A program made the translations under genes and the position numbers. From contig JADNRZ010000004.1 of the NCBI GenBank assembly GCA_015501605.1, positions 1,178,001 to 1,242,000 of the forward strand: a stretch of 64,000 nt of DNA, given 5' to 3'. Below are positions 24,292-36,247 of this stretch, one piece after another. The notes under the pieces are model-generated. The model was not told where the DNA came from and did not search any database. It was given only the letters and a program-made list of their open reading frames with translations. Numbering within the stretch: the stretch's first letter is position 1; each line of letters starts with the position of its first letter. This stretch comes from Panaeolus papilionaceus (Eukaryota; Basidiomycota; Agaricomycetes; Agaricales).

Positions 24292-26369
24292 ATGTTCTCC
24301 ATGAAAGGCAGCCTCGGTCTGGTGATCCTGCTCCCTCACGTCGCGTTCGCCTGGTTTACAGTATCATGCACAACACCGCTCGTAACAGGTCAGTTATATC
24401 GGCCCTGGAGTATGTTTTTGCCTGATTCTGAAGGGTTCTTTAGACAGAGTTGATCCCATTATCAGCCCGGGTACATCTCCGTCAAACCACGTTCATGTAT
24501 GGAATATCTATTGCTTTGCCTGGTGGTTCTAACAGCATCCCTAGACCGTTCATGGAGGAAGCAGTGCGTTTGGCACCTGTGGTTCTTCCATCTAAACAAG
24601 ACATTGAAACAAAATTCATCTTCTAGAGTTTAGAGCCGACAGCACCTATGACACTCTACGATCCTCATCATGTACAAGTTGCTTGATCGCCCAAGACAAA
24701 TCTGCCTACTGTGAGTTTTTGTCATACCCTTCTTTGTCCTGGGACTCATTACATGACCTTGCGCCGCTCAAAGATTTCCCAAAACTCTACTTCCGAGATC
24801 CCCAGACCTTGAAATACGAGCCCGTTCCAAACGGCAGTAAGTTATCTAACTACAGCTCTATCGTACAACTCTTTTTCAACGATTGTTCGCCAGATTTGCT
24901 GGTCTATTATCTGAATAGAGGGTCCGCTGACGTTGCTAATGGAGGATCTGGCTTGAAAGCGTTCCCTCCTGGTCTCAAGATGATGAGCGGAAACCCTAAC
25001 CGCCGGACAAAGAAGTAAGCAAATTTTTTGATGAATGTTCGAAGGACGGATTGAAGACTTCATTCATTTATAAGATTCCCCTTCGTCACGGGTGTTGGCT
25101 TTGCTGGATCTCAGGAAGAGTTGCGAGAACGCGCTATCGAATGGAGTTGCTTGCGATACGTTAACTCGACAGCGACTGGATACGATAGTACAACGACAGT
25201 AGGTATGTTCCCCCGTTATTTTTGTTCCTGTTGCACAGAACTGTAGCATCTGACTGTAATCCTGTAATGTATGTAATAGGGGCCAAAGGATTTCCTACAA
25301 CGAACTGCGAAGTAACCAAATTGACCATTCATGCACTGACAGTGATCACTCATATTTTTCGATAGGTTGGATTAACTGCTAAGATTCATATGCCCGCTTG
25401 CTGGGATGGTGTTGTGAGTGTTCCCTGTTCATCATTGAGCTGCAACGACGCTCACTGTCACCCGACATGCAGAACCTTGACTCCGAGGACCACGTATCTC
25501 ATGTCGCCTACCTCTCTCAGTTGGACAACGGCGACTGTCCGTCAAGTCACCCAGTAACACTGATGAAGATGGCATATCAGATCACTTGGGATGTACAGTC
25601 GCTAGCAACCAGGTGGGACGACACCAAGGAGGAGTGGCCCTTCGTTTTCTGTGAGTTCTGTGTGCTGAGAGCTAGAAACCTTTGCTAATATAGCACTTTT
25701 CCCGATAGCTAACGGGTAGGAGTTCTTTCTGTCCTTTCTACAAGCTGTGCTCTTACAGGGACATTTTTACAGCGATCCTACGGGCTACTCATCGCATGCC
25801 TATTTCCAGAACGGCTGGGACACAGAGTATGTGGAATTAACTGTTTAACATCAACACGGAAGGACCTATTTAACTGCTGACTTTACTAGGGCCCTTCAAA
25901 ATACTATCAACCAATGCAATAATCCAAAGGACGACACAGGAGGAAATGGTGATCCCAAGGCGTGCCGATTCCTCACTGTTGAATCCCCTGATGATGCAAT
26001 GAAATGCAAAGCCGAACCTAGCGTCAAGGACACATTCGACGCAGTTCTAGACAGGTTACCAGGGTTAGTTGCATCCCCCCTTTTCATATTTCCGCTCTTA
26101 TCACTTGTTTTTCCGAATCACAATTCTTGTTGCTGACTGCCGCTGTCTCCCCTGTGTTATTTAGCTGCAACCCATTGCAGATGGGACCAGACGATGCCAC
26201 GTCCTACTCGGACGCCAACTGCCCTTCGTTTGCTGCGAATGGCTCGGTAGCTGCTCCCAATGGCCCTGGAGGTAGTACTGGCGGATCTGGGACATCTGTT
26301 CAAGCCATGAATTTTCCTGTATTCGTCGCATCTCTCCTCGTCATCTGTTCAGCCATTCTGGGGCCTTAA
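24292..26369 (+). CDS. DUF1996 domain protein with probable GPI anchor
   Basis: Many short exons. The signal peptide is MKGSLGLVILLPHVAFAW; ATGs at 24292 and 24301 are both possible. The DUF1996 domain begins FTVSCTTPLVTDRVDPIISP and continues through SNHVHTVHGGS, SSCTSCLIAQDKSAYW, FPKLYFRDPQTLKYEPVPNG, CWDGVNLDSEDHVSHVAY and SNGDPTGYSSHAYFQNGWD, all typical of the family. After the domain comes a Gly/Ser-rich spacer (GPGGSTGGSGTS) and a C-terminal hydrophobic run FPVFVASLLVICSAILGP at the very end, which reads as a GPI-attachment signal. The domain is widespread in fungal secreted and cell-wall proteins, often with WSC domains; its biochemical role is not known to me. Confidence 0.88.
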
Positions 26370-26480
26370 AAGGGTTTTGTGACGTCGACTTTCATCCTGG
26401 CATCGGTTATGAACGAGGAAATAGGTATTTCTCTTCTGACATAGTCCTGGAACGTATCATGCTCAGGGTTATACAATATG

Positions 26481-27982
26481 TTAAAGTGGCCAAATCATTC
26501 GAATCCCGGATATGGTTTCGAAATTTATTATCACCCCACTCGAGAGGCACCGTGGAAGGTCTTTATGCAACCGATCGAGCGCATCCGCCTCAGAAATCTT
26601 CGAGTGTTCCCAGTCTTCGTGCTCCACTTGTATAACCAGCTTTAATTCGCGTTTACCCTAGTACGAAGCATCAGTATCGAAAGAATCGAAGTCCGAAGAC
26701 TTTTGAAGCCTACCAGGTTGCCTACAGTGTCATCGACTGCCTTCCAGTCTACCTCACCAAGTATCCACCCTGGCACTTTCCAGTATTGCTCTGGAACCCT
26801 GGATGCAATGCAACCCATGCAGATATGCAGTGTGTGCAAGTGCGGTGCGTTCAGTCTCTCAAGTAGATACCTTACGCTTGATTCTGATCCTTGGGCTCCT
26901 GTCAATCGCAAGGGATAGCCATTCCGCGTATAGGTGATAGTTTCATATCCTGGATTAACCTTCAGCCTGAGTGTAACTAATTTGGTGAACTGAATTTGCT
27001 TGATCTTCTCAGCGATCTCTATGTGAAGAGTTAGAATCGGATCTTGGTGCAAGCAGCTTAGCTAGTTTATCTATGACCTACTATCGTATTCGTCCTCGAA
27101 TTGATCGACGTGACGCAGATCTAGGTCTTCTAATTGTGGTGATAATTGTTCAAGTGTCGCTGGTAATTGCTGCAGAAGCTCTTCGGGTGCTCCATCCTCG
27201 TAGTGAATGGTGACTTTGCGAACTCGGAGCTCGGAGAATAGCTCGTGAGGCCACACCGATCTGTAAGCAGGGTTCGGAACGGGCTCTCTTGATAGCATGA
27301 TCAAGCTTTGCAATGTGCGTGAAAAATGCTTCTCTTCCTTTTCTTCGTTCGTAGTTTCTGAAAGGTCGTTTGGACGCGTCACTTCGAGCGCCAGTTTCTC
27401 CAGCAAAGGAAGAGACTTGTCTGAGAGCAATGCGGCTAGCTCTCCAGTTTGCATCTTGAGTTTGACGCCAGATAATGAAAGACCCACAAGGTTCTGTGCG
27501 GCTACGTCCACAAAAAGGCTCACATGGTGATCGGCAATCTCACCAGTTCCCGTATGAAGGGTCAGTCGATAAGTGGGAGGAAATCCTCCCTTCAGCAATG
27601 CAAGAAGCTCTCCCACTTCTTTCCAATCATCAAGGATGTGGACCGTGGCACTGCGAACATGACTGACGAAGGTGTTGACCACAGACGATGATGGCAAAGA
27701 CTGGATACCATTGTGTGATATGGGCAAGAGCAAACTCCGAAGTCTCGGTAGGGAATTAGGCCAGATATAGTCTATGTCTGCGAATGAAATCGAGCGAACA
27801 ATATGACACCACTCCCGACACACAAGCGCACAGCGCAGAAAGTCGTGTGATGAGGCTGGATGATCGATGGTGGACGCGAAGAAGCGGAGGATGGTGTTGA
27901 AAAGATCCGAGTATAGCGAAGGAGTGGCACTTATATGTGTATTGTAAGTTGATTCGATATGATCTTGAGAAGGTGTATCCAT
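26481..27982 (-). CDS. F-box-like protein, family member 1
   Basis: Three exons (27982-27082, 27018-26714, 26657-26481). The N-terminal F-box-like segment is LYSDLFNTILRFFAS...FLRCALVCREWCHIVRSISFADI, followed by a leucine-rich region. A simple read of the second exon would stop at 26642. Removing a 56-base intron (26713-26658) instead gives a third exon with DWEHSKISEADALDRLHKDL and LPRCLSSGV, which matches the third exon of member 4 at 39439-39618 in sequence and intron phase. The start at 27982 puts the F-box about 20 residues from the N-terminus, as in the paralogues; an ATG at 28120 would add 46 residues. Such proteins usually bring substrates to SCF ubiquitin ligases; the target is unknown. 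Confidence 0.8.
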
Positions 27983-28416
27983 CGTAGACTGCTGCAGCCT
28001 AGATATCGCAAGTGAAGATGGAAGTAAGTTCCTGAATCTCAGGCTATGCGCGGACCATTCACCCCCATTTATCGACATAGATTGTGGGAAAGGAGGGACA
28101 TAAAGGTTAATAACAGCCATTCACCAACGCAGCAACTCTGAAAAAAGGGGGGGAAAGTAAGTATTGGTGCTAAGCTAACCGCCATTGGACAAGTTGATCA
28201 ATTCCCTCCGTCTCTACATCGCGGGCTGACTGGACACAATCGTCAGAGACCGTCTATATCGTATCCCGGGACTTGCAGTCGCAGTTAATCGGTCCCAACT
28301 GCCGCCTACTCTATGTAAGTAGTGAAAGTGGTGGGATATGACCCTGCCTTGGGCAATGTTATAGGATAAAAAAAGGGGACGGAGAAAGAAAATAAGAGGG
28401 ATAAATCATCATTATA
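27983..28416. other. Spacer between F-box genes 1 and 2
   Basis: Holds the promoter of member 1 and the 3' UTR of member 2, both on the minus strand. No other gene seen. Confidence 0.5.
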
Positions 28417-30026
28417 CTAGGGTAAGAGAAAAGTACTAGTCGAGAAAGAGGTCGAATCGTCAAGGTACGCTTTTGGAACAACCTTGGTTTCAACATCCAC
28501 TCCATGGGCTACGCATCTCGGTAATTGCTGTTGAACGTAAGTACGGAGCCTCGAATCCTTCCAGCCATTCCAATTCTTCAACATGATCAATGATCGAAAG
28601 GTAGGCTTCGTAAAACCTTGGCTCTTCGAATACACATCTGAACGGTCAGCGAGCTCGACCACAGCGTCGTCTAGAACAGCCCAGTCCAAAGGCGAAACAA
28701 TACCTCCCAATCTCTCTTCGAATATTGCAACCTTTTTGTCCACCTTTTCCACTCCGACGATACAGTCATCAGCTCTCTCTATCTGAATCACAATTTCGTT
28801 CAATATTGGGGTTCTCCATTGTCGCAAAAGCGCCCGCAGCCCGTCTGCTGTATCTCCGAGGTTGTGATAGCTGTTCCAGTATGCAGATCCTTGACATATC
28901 TGTAATTTCAAGATCTGCAGTTTTGGAAAGTAGAACCCGCGCGTGTTTCGAATGAAGTCTACCAGATTTGACATTCGTTTGGGGCTGTATTCAGACAGGG
29001 AAGTCACACACCTCGATATTCCAATTCGCTACAGATATCCAACTCCACAAGGTTATCTTTCACCCGCTTGATCATCTCAGGTACCTCGCTCCAAAAATCG
29101 ATCCGTCGATCATCAAGAGGCGCCCGAATGACGATTTTATTGATGGAAATGTCATCGAACCAATCCTGAAGCCACAACAAATTCGCCGACCGTCTAGGAA
29201 ACCTGCCAATAATGAGCTGCGGAAAATTGTCCAACAGGCATAGTTCGTCCAGCGTCAATGTATCCGACTTGGGAGAATTGAGCGTATGGATACCAACGTC
29301 GTCGTATTCCCATGGTACATTGGGACGCCAGAGCGCTGCACTATCATATCCTGCGCCCTCAATTGTGATCTTCCTCAATGAGGGAAACGATTCATCACAT
29401 AACAGCCTCTTCAGCACGGCTGCGTTGGCCTCGAGCACGACCCACATGAAACGTAAATGCCCAACATGCTGCACGTGCGTTAACATATCGACGAGGTTTT
29501 GCACGCCCAGAGACCCATTCTGCAAACTCAGCGTCACATTCCTGCCTCGTTCGTCCACCCAAAGCCTCGGAAAAAGCTCCCGTACCCGTGTTATCAACTC
29601 CAAATTATCACCCCAGTGGTCACGTTTGGCGTGGTTAATCAAGCTCCAGTCATGATTGTACTTCCCTGACGAGAGATTGAGCTCGATGGTCACCTCTTTC
29701 ACGTACTGGATGAACGTGAACTCGAATGGTGTGTCAGATCTGGGAGATCGAAAGCATCGAAGCATGTATAGCCCGTGGACGTTGATTCGATCCATTTTGG
29801 CGAAGATGGATTTACACAGGATGTGTCGCCATTCTTTGCATACGAGCGCGTATTCGAGGAGCGCTTTGGAGCGCAGGCGATCAGTGGGCTGGGATGCGAT
29901 CAGGAAGGAGAGCATCAGGTGGATGATGTCGGTGTATAACCGTGGTTCTGGTTCTGATCGTGGTGAGGGTGGCATACTCGCCATCTGTCGTATGATATGC
30001 TTAGACTTGGGGTTATCATGAGGCAT
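28417..30026 (-). CDS. F-box-like protein, family member 2
   Basis: Two exons, 30026-29012 and 28958-28417, joined across a 53-base intron (GTGTGTG...TAG). This join reads SELEYRG into DFIRNTRGFYFPKLQILKL, in line with the paralogues; a shorter 23-base alternative is too small to be an intron. The F-box-like segment is LYTDIIHLMLSFLIAS...LEYALVCKEWRHILCKSIFAKM. The C-terminus has YVQQQLPRCVAHGVDVETKVV, comparable with the third exon of the other members, but here it lies in one exon, so the second intron appears to be lacking. Starts at 30026 or 29984 are possible; the latter fits the paralogues better. The partner and target are unknown. Confidence 0.78.
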
Positions 30027-32160
30027 GATGGAAGTCGTAGTGCACTTGTGGTACTTGAGTATATTCTCGCCATATCACATTGTGTAGTTGATAAACTTAT
30101 TTTAGAAGTGTAGTTCGTATCTGCGCGCCGTGTTAAAAATACTAATACTTAATGCTCCGGCACGATCGGGTGATATTTATGAACGTCGTCGCTCTTCGAT
30201 AGTATGCTATTGTTGTTTTAATAGGGTGCTGCTCTGGCGCTGTTTTCTCACCAGGAGAGCTTCTATTTTAACCTGTTGAAATAGCGTACAAATATCCATG
30301 AAACCCGATACGCGCTCCGACGTCATCTCAAACGTAATCATCCTCCACGAACCAGTACAACCAGTGCTAAGAGTACCTCGGAGGCTCAAAATACGAGCAC
30401 TTGACGCAACTCAGGAGTGTCACAAAGCGTTATTAGGATTCAATAGTTAATGATCAACGGTTACAGTTGGAGTGAGAAGGTACTCGGAAAGCTCGGACAG
30501 CTTGTGCGCGTACGTGTTGGATATGGATAGCGTTTTGACCTTCGGATAATTGCAACCATTCACATTGAACTTCGAGGGTGCAGTTTAAGAGGCATTTGAA
30601 GGGAGTTTTGCCTCAGGGGGTGGCATGGGTCGACATTATACCGGGAAGAGTGCGGCGGCTTTTCGTTTATCGAGTCAATAGAGTGGAACGGTATGTATGT
30701 ACCTGATAAGCTTGGGTCAACTGCACCCGAGGTGCAGCTGATAACATGGTCAATGGAGGAGTCGCAAAGTTTGAGGACGTCGTCGAGAATGATAATATTA
30801 ATACTCAGTGCTGCACGCCATGTGCGGTTTTCCTAACAAGGTGTTGATTCATTCAAGCGCTCCTAATCAGCGGCTGGGTCCTCTATCGCAGTAACGCCCC
30901 CCCTTTCGCATTACTCACACAATCACGGATCACTTGGTTGCGAGCGTCTTCGGATGCGACAAGTTCGCCATCATTCGCAATGCACATAGGCTAAGAAAAG
31001 GGAACCATGCGAACCACTGTCTGTGGCGATGTATAGAACATGTAGCTATCTGCATCCTATCGATCAACAATAGAATCATCATGCACATTGGTGGTGCTGC
31101 ATGATGATTGCTACATATTAGCATAAAGACGCGGGCATAGGGGGTAAGTATGTAAGTGCTCGAAATGGAGAAACGGGAAACGGCTTTGTTGGAATGAGAT
31201 GTCAGTCAGGGTCGTTGTTCGGTCCAAGTGTGTGGTTCATGCTCAGAAAAAAAAAAGTTCGGCCGTTTGAGCAGTTGAATTTTTGGAGGTGATGGGAGAT
31301 GGAGCCCTGTTATGTAACACACGTGTGTGTCACTAATGTGAGTTGTCGTCAAATCAGGCTGGATAAGGTGTTGGTTCGGTCAGGGCTGGGTGAGATAACA
31401 GGGAAAATTATGGGTCGACTTTGTGATTTTTGAATATACGGCGGATTAGACTTTGTGAATGCCAGTGGGATGGGGGGAATTGGAAAGGAGAGTGAGGGAA
31501 ATATTTGTATGGCTCAAGTGGTCACTGCCTTTAAATTTAGTTCAATGCTTAGTATGATCCCCGGGACCGCTAATAGAAAGAGGGGCACATGAATTGATGT
31601 CGCCTGTGGGGTATGGTTTGACAGCAAATGCACAAGCATGGGAGCAACAAGATGTTGAGACAGTCGCCCGGGACAGATACGAGCGCGTGCGAGTTTGAAT
31701 GAATGGGGCAAAGGAAGAAGATCAGAAGAAAAAGAAAGGAAAAGAACTCGACGAGACAGTTACATGGTACCATTGATTCAACATTCTCTATAACTCACAA
31801 CTATTTTATCTATAACACTTCTAAATTTATTTATCTTCTGGTATTCTACGTTATTCAACAACAGGACCGGTATAAGAACAGAGGAAAATGAGAGAGAAAT
31901 TGCTACAAAAGGGAAAAATGAAACAAAGTTTAGTGTGGGAAATCAAAAAAACAGCTCGTGATTGGCAGACGACACGGTCAGGGGGGGTTTCTCGCAAGGG
32001 ACATCACTCGTTCGACAACTTTGCCTTTTTTTTTCTTCGCGCTAGTCTGTTCAACGGCTCTTTTGCTTTTCCTTCGTCTTCCCCGGCAACGACGACGACG
32101 ACAACGAGCAGCACTTTATAAACGTCGAGTTCAACGTTTAAATTTACGTGCCCCAGAATC
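30027..32160. other. Gene-poor 2.1 kb between F-box gene 2 and the transporter
   Basis: No intact gene seen. The part 30440-30830 holds coding-like fragments listed separately. A C/T-rich stretch at 32030-32130 probably belongs to the transporter promoter. Confidence 0.5.
30447..30830 (-). pseudogene. Possible decayed leucine-rich (F-box-like) gene fragment
   Basis: On the minus strand, short open stretches read ALSINIIILDDVLKLCDSS and, in another frame, FNVNGCNYPKVKTLSISNTY followed by LSELSEYLLTP. They have the spacing of Leu/Ile seen in leucine-rich tails of fungal F-box proteins. Stops and frame changes separate them and I found no convincing splice path. The call is weak and rests on pattern only. 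Confidence 0.22.
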
Positions 32161-34113
32161 ATGGCATACCCACCTAGACTTTCTTCTGCCAGCCTCAATG
32201 CTGCCGCTGCCGCTTCTTCTTCTTCATTGTCGTCCCCAACGCAGTCACAAGCAGACTCGAACCCACTCGTAGACATGCACCATAGACCGTCTCCTATTGT
32301 ACGGTCTACGTCGTCGTCACTCGCTCCAAGTTTAGTCTCCAGCCGCGTTCCGACACCACGTCATTCCCCTCTGCTCCCAGCAGCGACATACCCGACAGAT
32401 AAGTATGTTTCGCCTTTGGACACCACACCTCAACAGCCCTCTATATGTGGTTTACCATTGAAATACGTCTCGTAAGTTGATAAAATAATTTACTCTCATA
32501 AATGTTCAAAGTTCCTTATCACTTGGCCTTTTCTTGGGGGATGTAGATTGGTTACTTTGGCTGTTCAAAATGCCGCACTCTCTATAGTCATGCACTACTC
32601 TCGTGTATCTATACCGACTTCACAAGCATACTCACCAGCTTCTGCCGTACTCCTTAACGAACTTTTAAAGGGCTCAATATCTTTTTTCATCGCCCTCCTT
32701 AATTCCCCTATCTTGTCACCCCAACATGCCCAGCATCATCACTACATGCATCCTTCATCCCACCCTTTGACCCGTCATCGTCGCTCAACGACTCCCAACA
32801 TTGTCATTCGCGTTTGGTGGGCCTTCACCGAACTCTGCAACCAGGTTTTCAGTCCCGATTGTTGGAAGCTCTCTATTCCTGCCATCCTATATGTCATCCA
32901 AAATTCTCTCCAGTTCGTCGCCATCTCCAATCTTCCGGTCGCCACTTTCCAGGTCACCTACCAGATGAAGATCTTGACAACTGCCGCCTTTTCCGTTGCT
33001 TTGCTCCGCAAGAAGCTTTCCGTAGCGAAGTGGCTCTCGTTGTTCTTCCTCGCAATCGGTGTTGGTATTGTCCAGATCCAAACTACCGTCGGTTCTTCCT
33101 CGGCTACAAGCTTTAAACATGGACCATCGTCGGACGCCGTTGGGAGCGCTCACGACTTCAATGTCCATGTCATGAACCCTATGAAAGGTTTTGGTGCTGT
33201 CATTGCTGCCTGTTTCACTTCGGGTCTTGCTGGCGTCTATTTTGAGATGGTCCTCAAGGGTTCAAAGGCAGATTTGTGGGTCAGGAATGTCCAGCTCTCC
33301 CTCTTCTCGCTTATCCCCGCCCTTCTCCCCGTCATCTACGCCAACAACAACTCGACGGATCCTTCTGCCGGTATTTTCGGCAACTTGCTGCGCAATTTTG
33401 GCGGATGGGCGTGGGCCACAGTTTTGATCCAAGTCTTTGGTGGGCTTGTCACCGCCATCGTCATCAAATACTCGGATAATATCCTCAAAGGGTTCGCAAC
33501 CTCCCTGTCCATCGTCCTATCTTTCCTTGCTTCAGTTGCTCTCTTCGACTTCAGTATCACCCCCAGCTTTATCATCGGAGCTGGAACTGTGTTGACTGCT
33601 ACATGGATGTACAACAAGCCCGCACCACCTGCCTATACTGCCCCTGTTAGCGTCATGCACAGCTCAGCACCATCACCCATTGCAAAAGCAAAAGAGGAAT
33701 TCGCCATTACCCTCAACGAAGCGTCGCCTACCCAGAGCGGAAAATCTTCGCCTACCCCCTCCTCCCTCGCCGATTCAGGAGTTCTTGGTCTCGGAAATTT
33801 CATGCGCCGGAAATCAAGCGGTTTCAACGGCCTCTCGCGGACCAGCAGCGCCGCCAGTCTCACCGCACTCCTAGGAGCCTCATCAGATGCAAAGGGTGCC
33901 CTCGGTCTGGCAGAGAGCGGGGAGCTTCCTCCTTCGGTCAGCCCTAGTGTGTTGTCGCCCTCTGCTTCTAGTGCGAGTGTTTCAGCCCTCGGTGGCGAGG
34001 GATTCCAGCAGGTTTATCCTCCTGAATATACGCCTTATGGATCGCGGGTTGGATCTAGGCTTCCTAGTCGGGCACCTAGTCCAGGTCTGACGTTGAGGAG
34101 GAGCGAGAGTTAA
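32161..34113 (+). CDS. UDP-galactose-type nucleotide-sugar transporter (SLC35A-like)
   Basis: Two exons (32161-32471 and 32547-34113). About 100 Ser/Pro-rich residues precede the membrane part, which starts LKYVSLVTLAVQNAALSIVMHYSR. The block FVAISNLPVATFQVTYQMKI and the C-terminal signature GLVTAIVIKYSDNILKGFAT with FIIGAGTVLTATWMYN identify the SLC35A/UDP-Gal transporter family. Known members exchange UDP-sugars for UMP across the Golgi membrane to feed glycosylation. After the last helix comes a Ser/Pro-rich tail of about 160 residues not found in short family members, probably cytosolic and disordered. Exact sugar specificity cannot be read from the sequence. Confidence 0.88.
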
Positions 34114-36247
34114 TGAGTTGTCGGGTACTAATACGGAGAGGAGACCCTGAGATGGAGAGAGGAGATGGAGCTTTAGACGGACGAATATCCACAGACACGA
34201 AACGAACCGAGAAGTCGACCCTTGTTGACAGCCTCACTTACGCCTACCTTTAACGCCCCCCTATCCGTTTATCTTGACGCACACACACCGGTTCCTGTTA
34301 TGTTATTGCCATGATTTATTTTCTTTCAACCCACGTTCGCCCTCATTGGGACTGATGGATGTGTGCTGAGGATTGCAAGAGAGAGAGAGGAGAGAGACGC
34401 AGATGTTTGATCAAAGCTGAGGGTGGCGTATGCATCGATGGCGCTACGACGAAGAAGATGCAATTTGGGTACTTCAATACACTGGCTTGGCTCCCTCAAA
34501 TGCATCGCAGTGATTGGAAGCAGTCCATGAGGTTGTTGGGAGGATGGATACGGGCGCGCGACTCCAACATGGTCATGGTTCAAAGACAACCTGTCTTGTG
34601 CAACCCTGCATCCAATGGGACGCCATTTCATTCCCTGTTCTGGAAAGGCATTGGTTCAGGTGTTCCAATGGCTCCACGATTCCTTATTCAGCGCGGTGTA
34701 CCTGCCCCATTGTGCGACCGCCTATCTTCCCTTGACCTGGCTAAAATTGACAACAGGCAGGTTCAGTCAACATTAGGGAGGTTGCGGTCTATTTTTAGAT
34801 TTGGGGTGACGACACGTGGGTATGCAGAGTTCTTCGTTGACTCGTCAATTGAATTCTTTGCTGTTCTTCATTGGTTATAGATTTCCCATTTTTTCATTTA
34901 ATCTATCCGTATGTAGGCCCAATGAGACTGGACACATTTTTAATCCCTCTCCCTCGCTCTTTCCCCTGCCATTTTATTGCTGTTGATTTCATACCCCCTC
35001 TGCCTCGTGATGATGACTTTTTATTACGAACTCTCTTATCTACTTAATCTCTCCCCCTCTTCTGAACGGTTTATTCATTGATCGTTTTCTTTTCTCAGAA
35101 AATTATCCCTCTTTCTCTATTCTTTTCAACCCTCATAATTCTGCTCCCCTAATCGCATCCAAATGCTCCTCCTAATGGATTCTTCCTAACATTTTTCTCT
35201 CAAGGGATTTTATCTTCGTTTCTTACTTGTCTCTTCGATTTGTTAATTTTCTCGCCTTTTTCATCACCACTTTTTACATAGACTTCCTCAGTGTTCTTTC
35301 CTAAGAGCTATACTTTACTTGCGCAATTTCAACTACTATTACTTTACGCCCCCTCAACGCGCCGAACCCGTCTTTTTGTTTTTTGCATTTGAAAATACCT
35401 TACGTTCATGACATTTCTGGTGTTTGGTTTCTTTTATGACCATCTCTTATCTTGGTTTATCCGTCTTGGGTTGATTTTTTTTTGTCTCATTCTCTTCCTT
35501 CTCGTCTTGTTCTCTTCCTTCTCCTTATTCACGAACCTTTTCTCGCTTCTTTTTCCTTTTACCTGGCCTCTTCTCATACTATCCACACGTACGACCATTA
35601 TTGCGAGTCTTAGTTATGCTTTTCCTTGCTTGACTGACTGCCTAGCTATATCCTCTGTTGTCTCCGTCTACTTGGTGATGCCCTCCTCAGGTTTTTTTTA
35701 ACGTATACGATTTTGGTTTTACTTTCAATTCAAGGTTTTTGATACCCTGCCTGTCAAATCATACAATGCAATTTATCATTTTTTTACACAACGTTGTGCT
35801 TTGATGAGCTGCGGTCTTTATTCATTGTTTTTAAAGTCCTCCGATGCCTTCATGGCTTCACAAAAACATATTTTCAGTGTCTGTCATCTACCTTTAGAAT
35901 TTTTTAATTTGAAGAAAAAAGATGAGTTCTTGGTGTTGGAATGAGCCTGAAGTAACCTCACAACTCGGGAATCGGTGGCATTTGGCACCTCAAAACGATG
36001 TGATTGAGATCCTCTTCAGACAGTCGGAGCGAGGGTAGTATTTTTCTTCGACAACCGGTGTTAAAAAAGATGTGCATATCTTGAAAAAGCATCACGTAGC
36101 TATGGGTGCAGCAAATCGCATAAGTGGTACGATGTGCAAGGTATCCAAGTATGTAAGATTATCATCACATCAACTTGCCACACCACTGTGGCATTTATCT
36201 CTTAATAGTCTTCCTCCATCTCCTTCTCCCCGACGCTTGACAAAATC
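34114..36247. other. Long gene-poor region with a pyrimidine-rich tract
   Basis: Begins with the 3' UTR of the transporter. A 173-codon open stretch at 34359-34880 (plus) has no recognisable domain and I do not call it a gene. From about 34900 to 35860 the plus strand is very rich in T and C. No intact gene seen. Confidence 0.5.

Noticed and set aside
28985..29012. A 23-base intron joining the two parts of F-box gene 2
   Set aside because: Too short for a fungal spliceosomal intron; the 53-base alternative ending at 28959 keeps frame and matches the paralogues.
34359..34880. A 173-codon plus-strand open frame downstream of the transporter
   Set aside because: No domain, no hydrophobic or repeat pattern, odd composition, and it begins in the transporter's 3' region. 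Not enough to call a gene.
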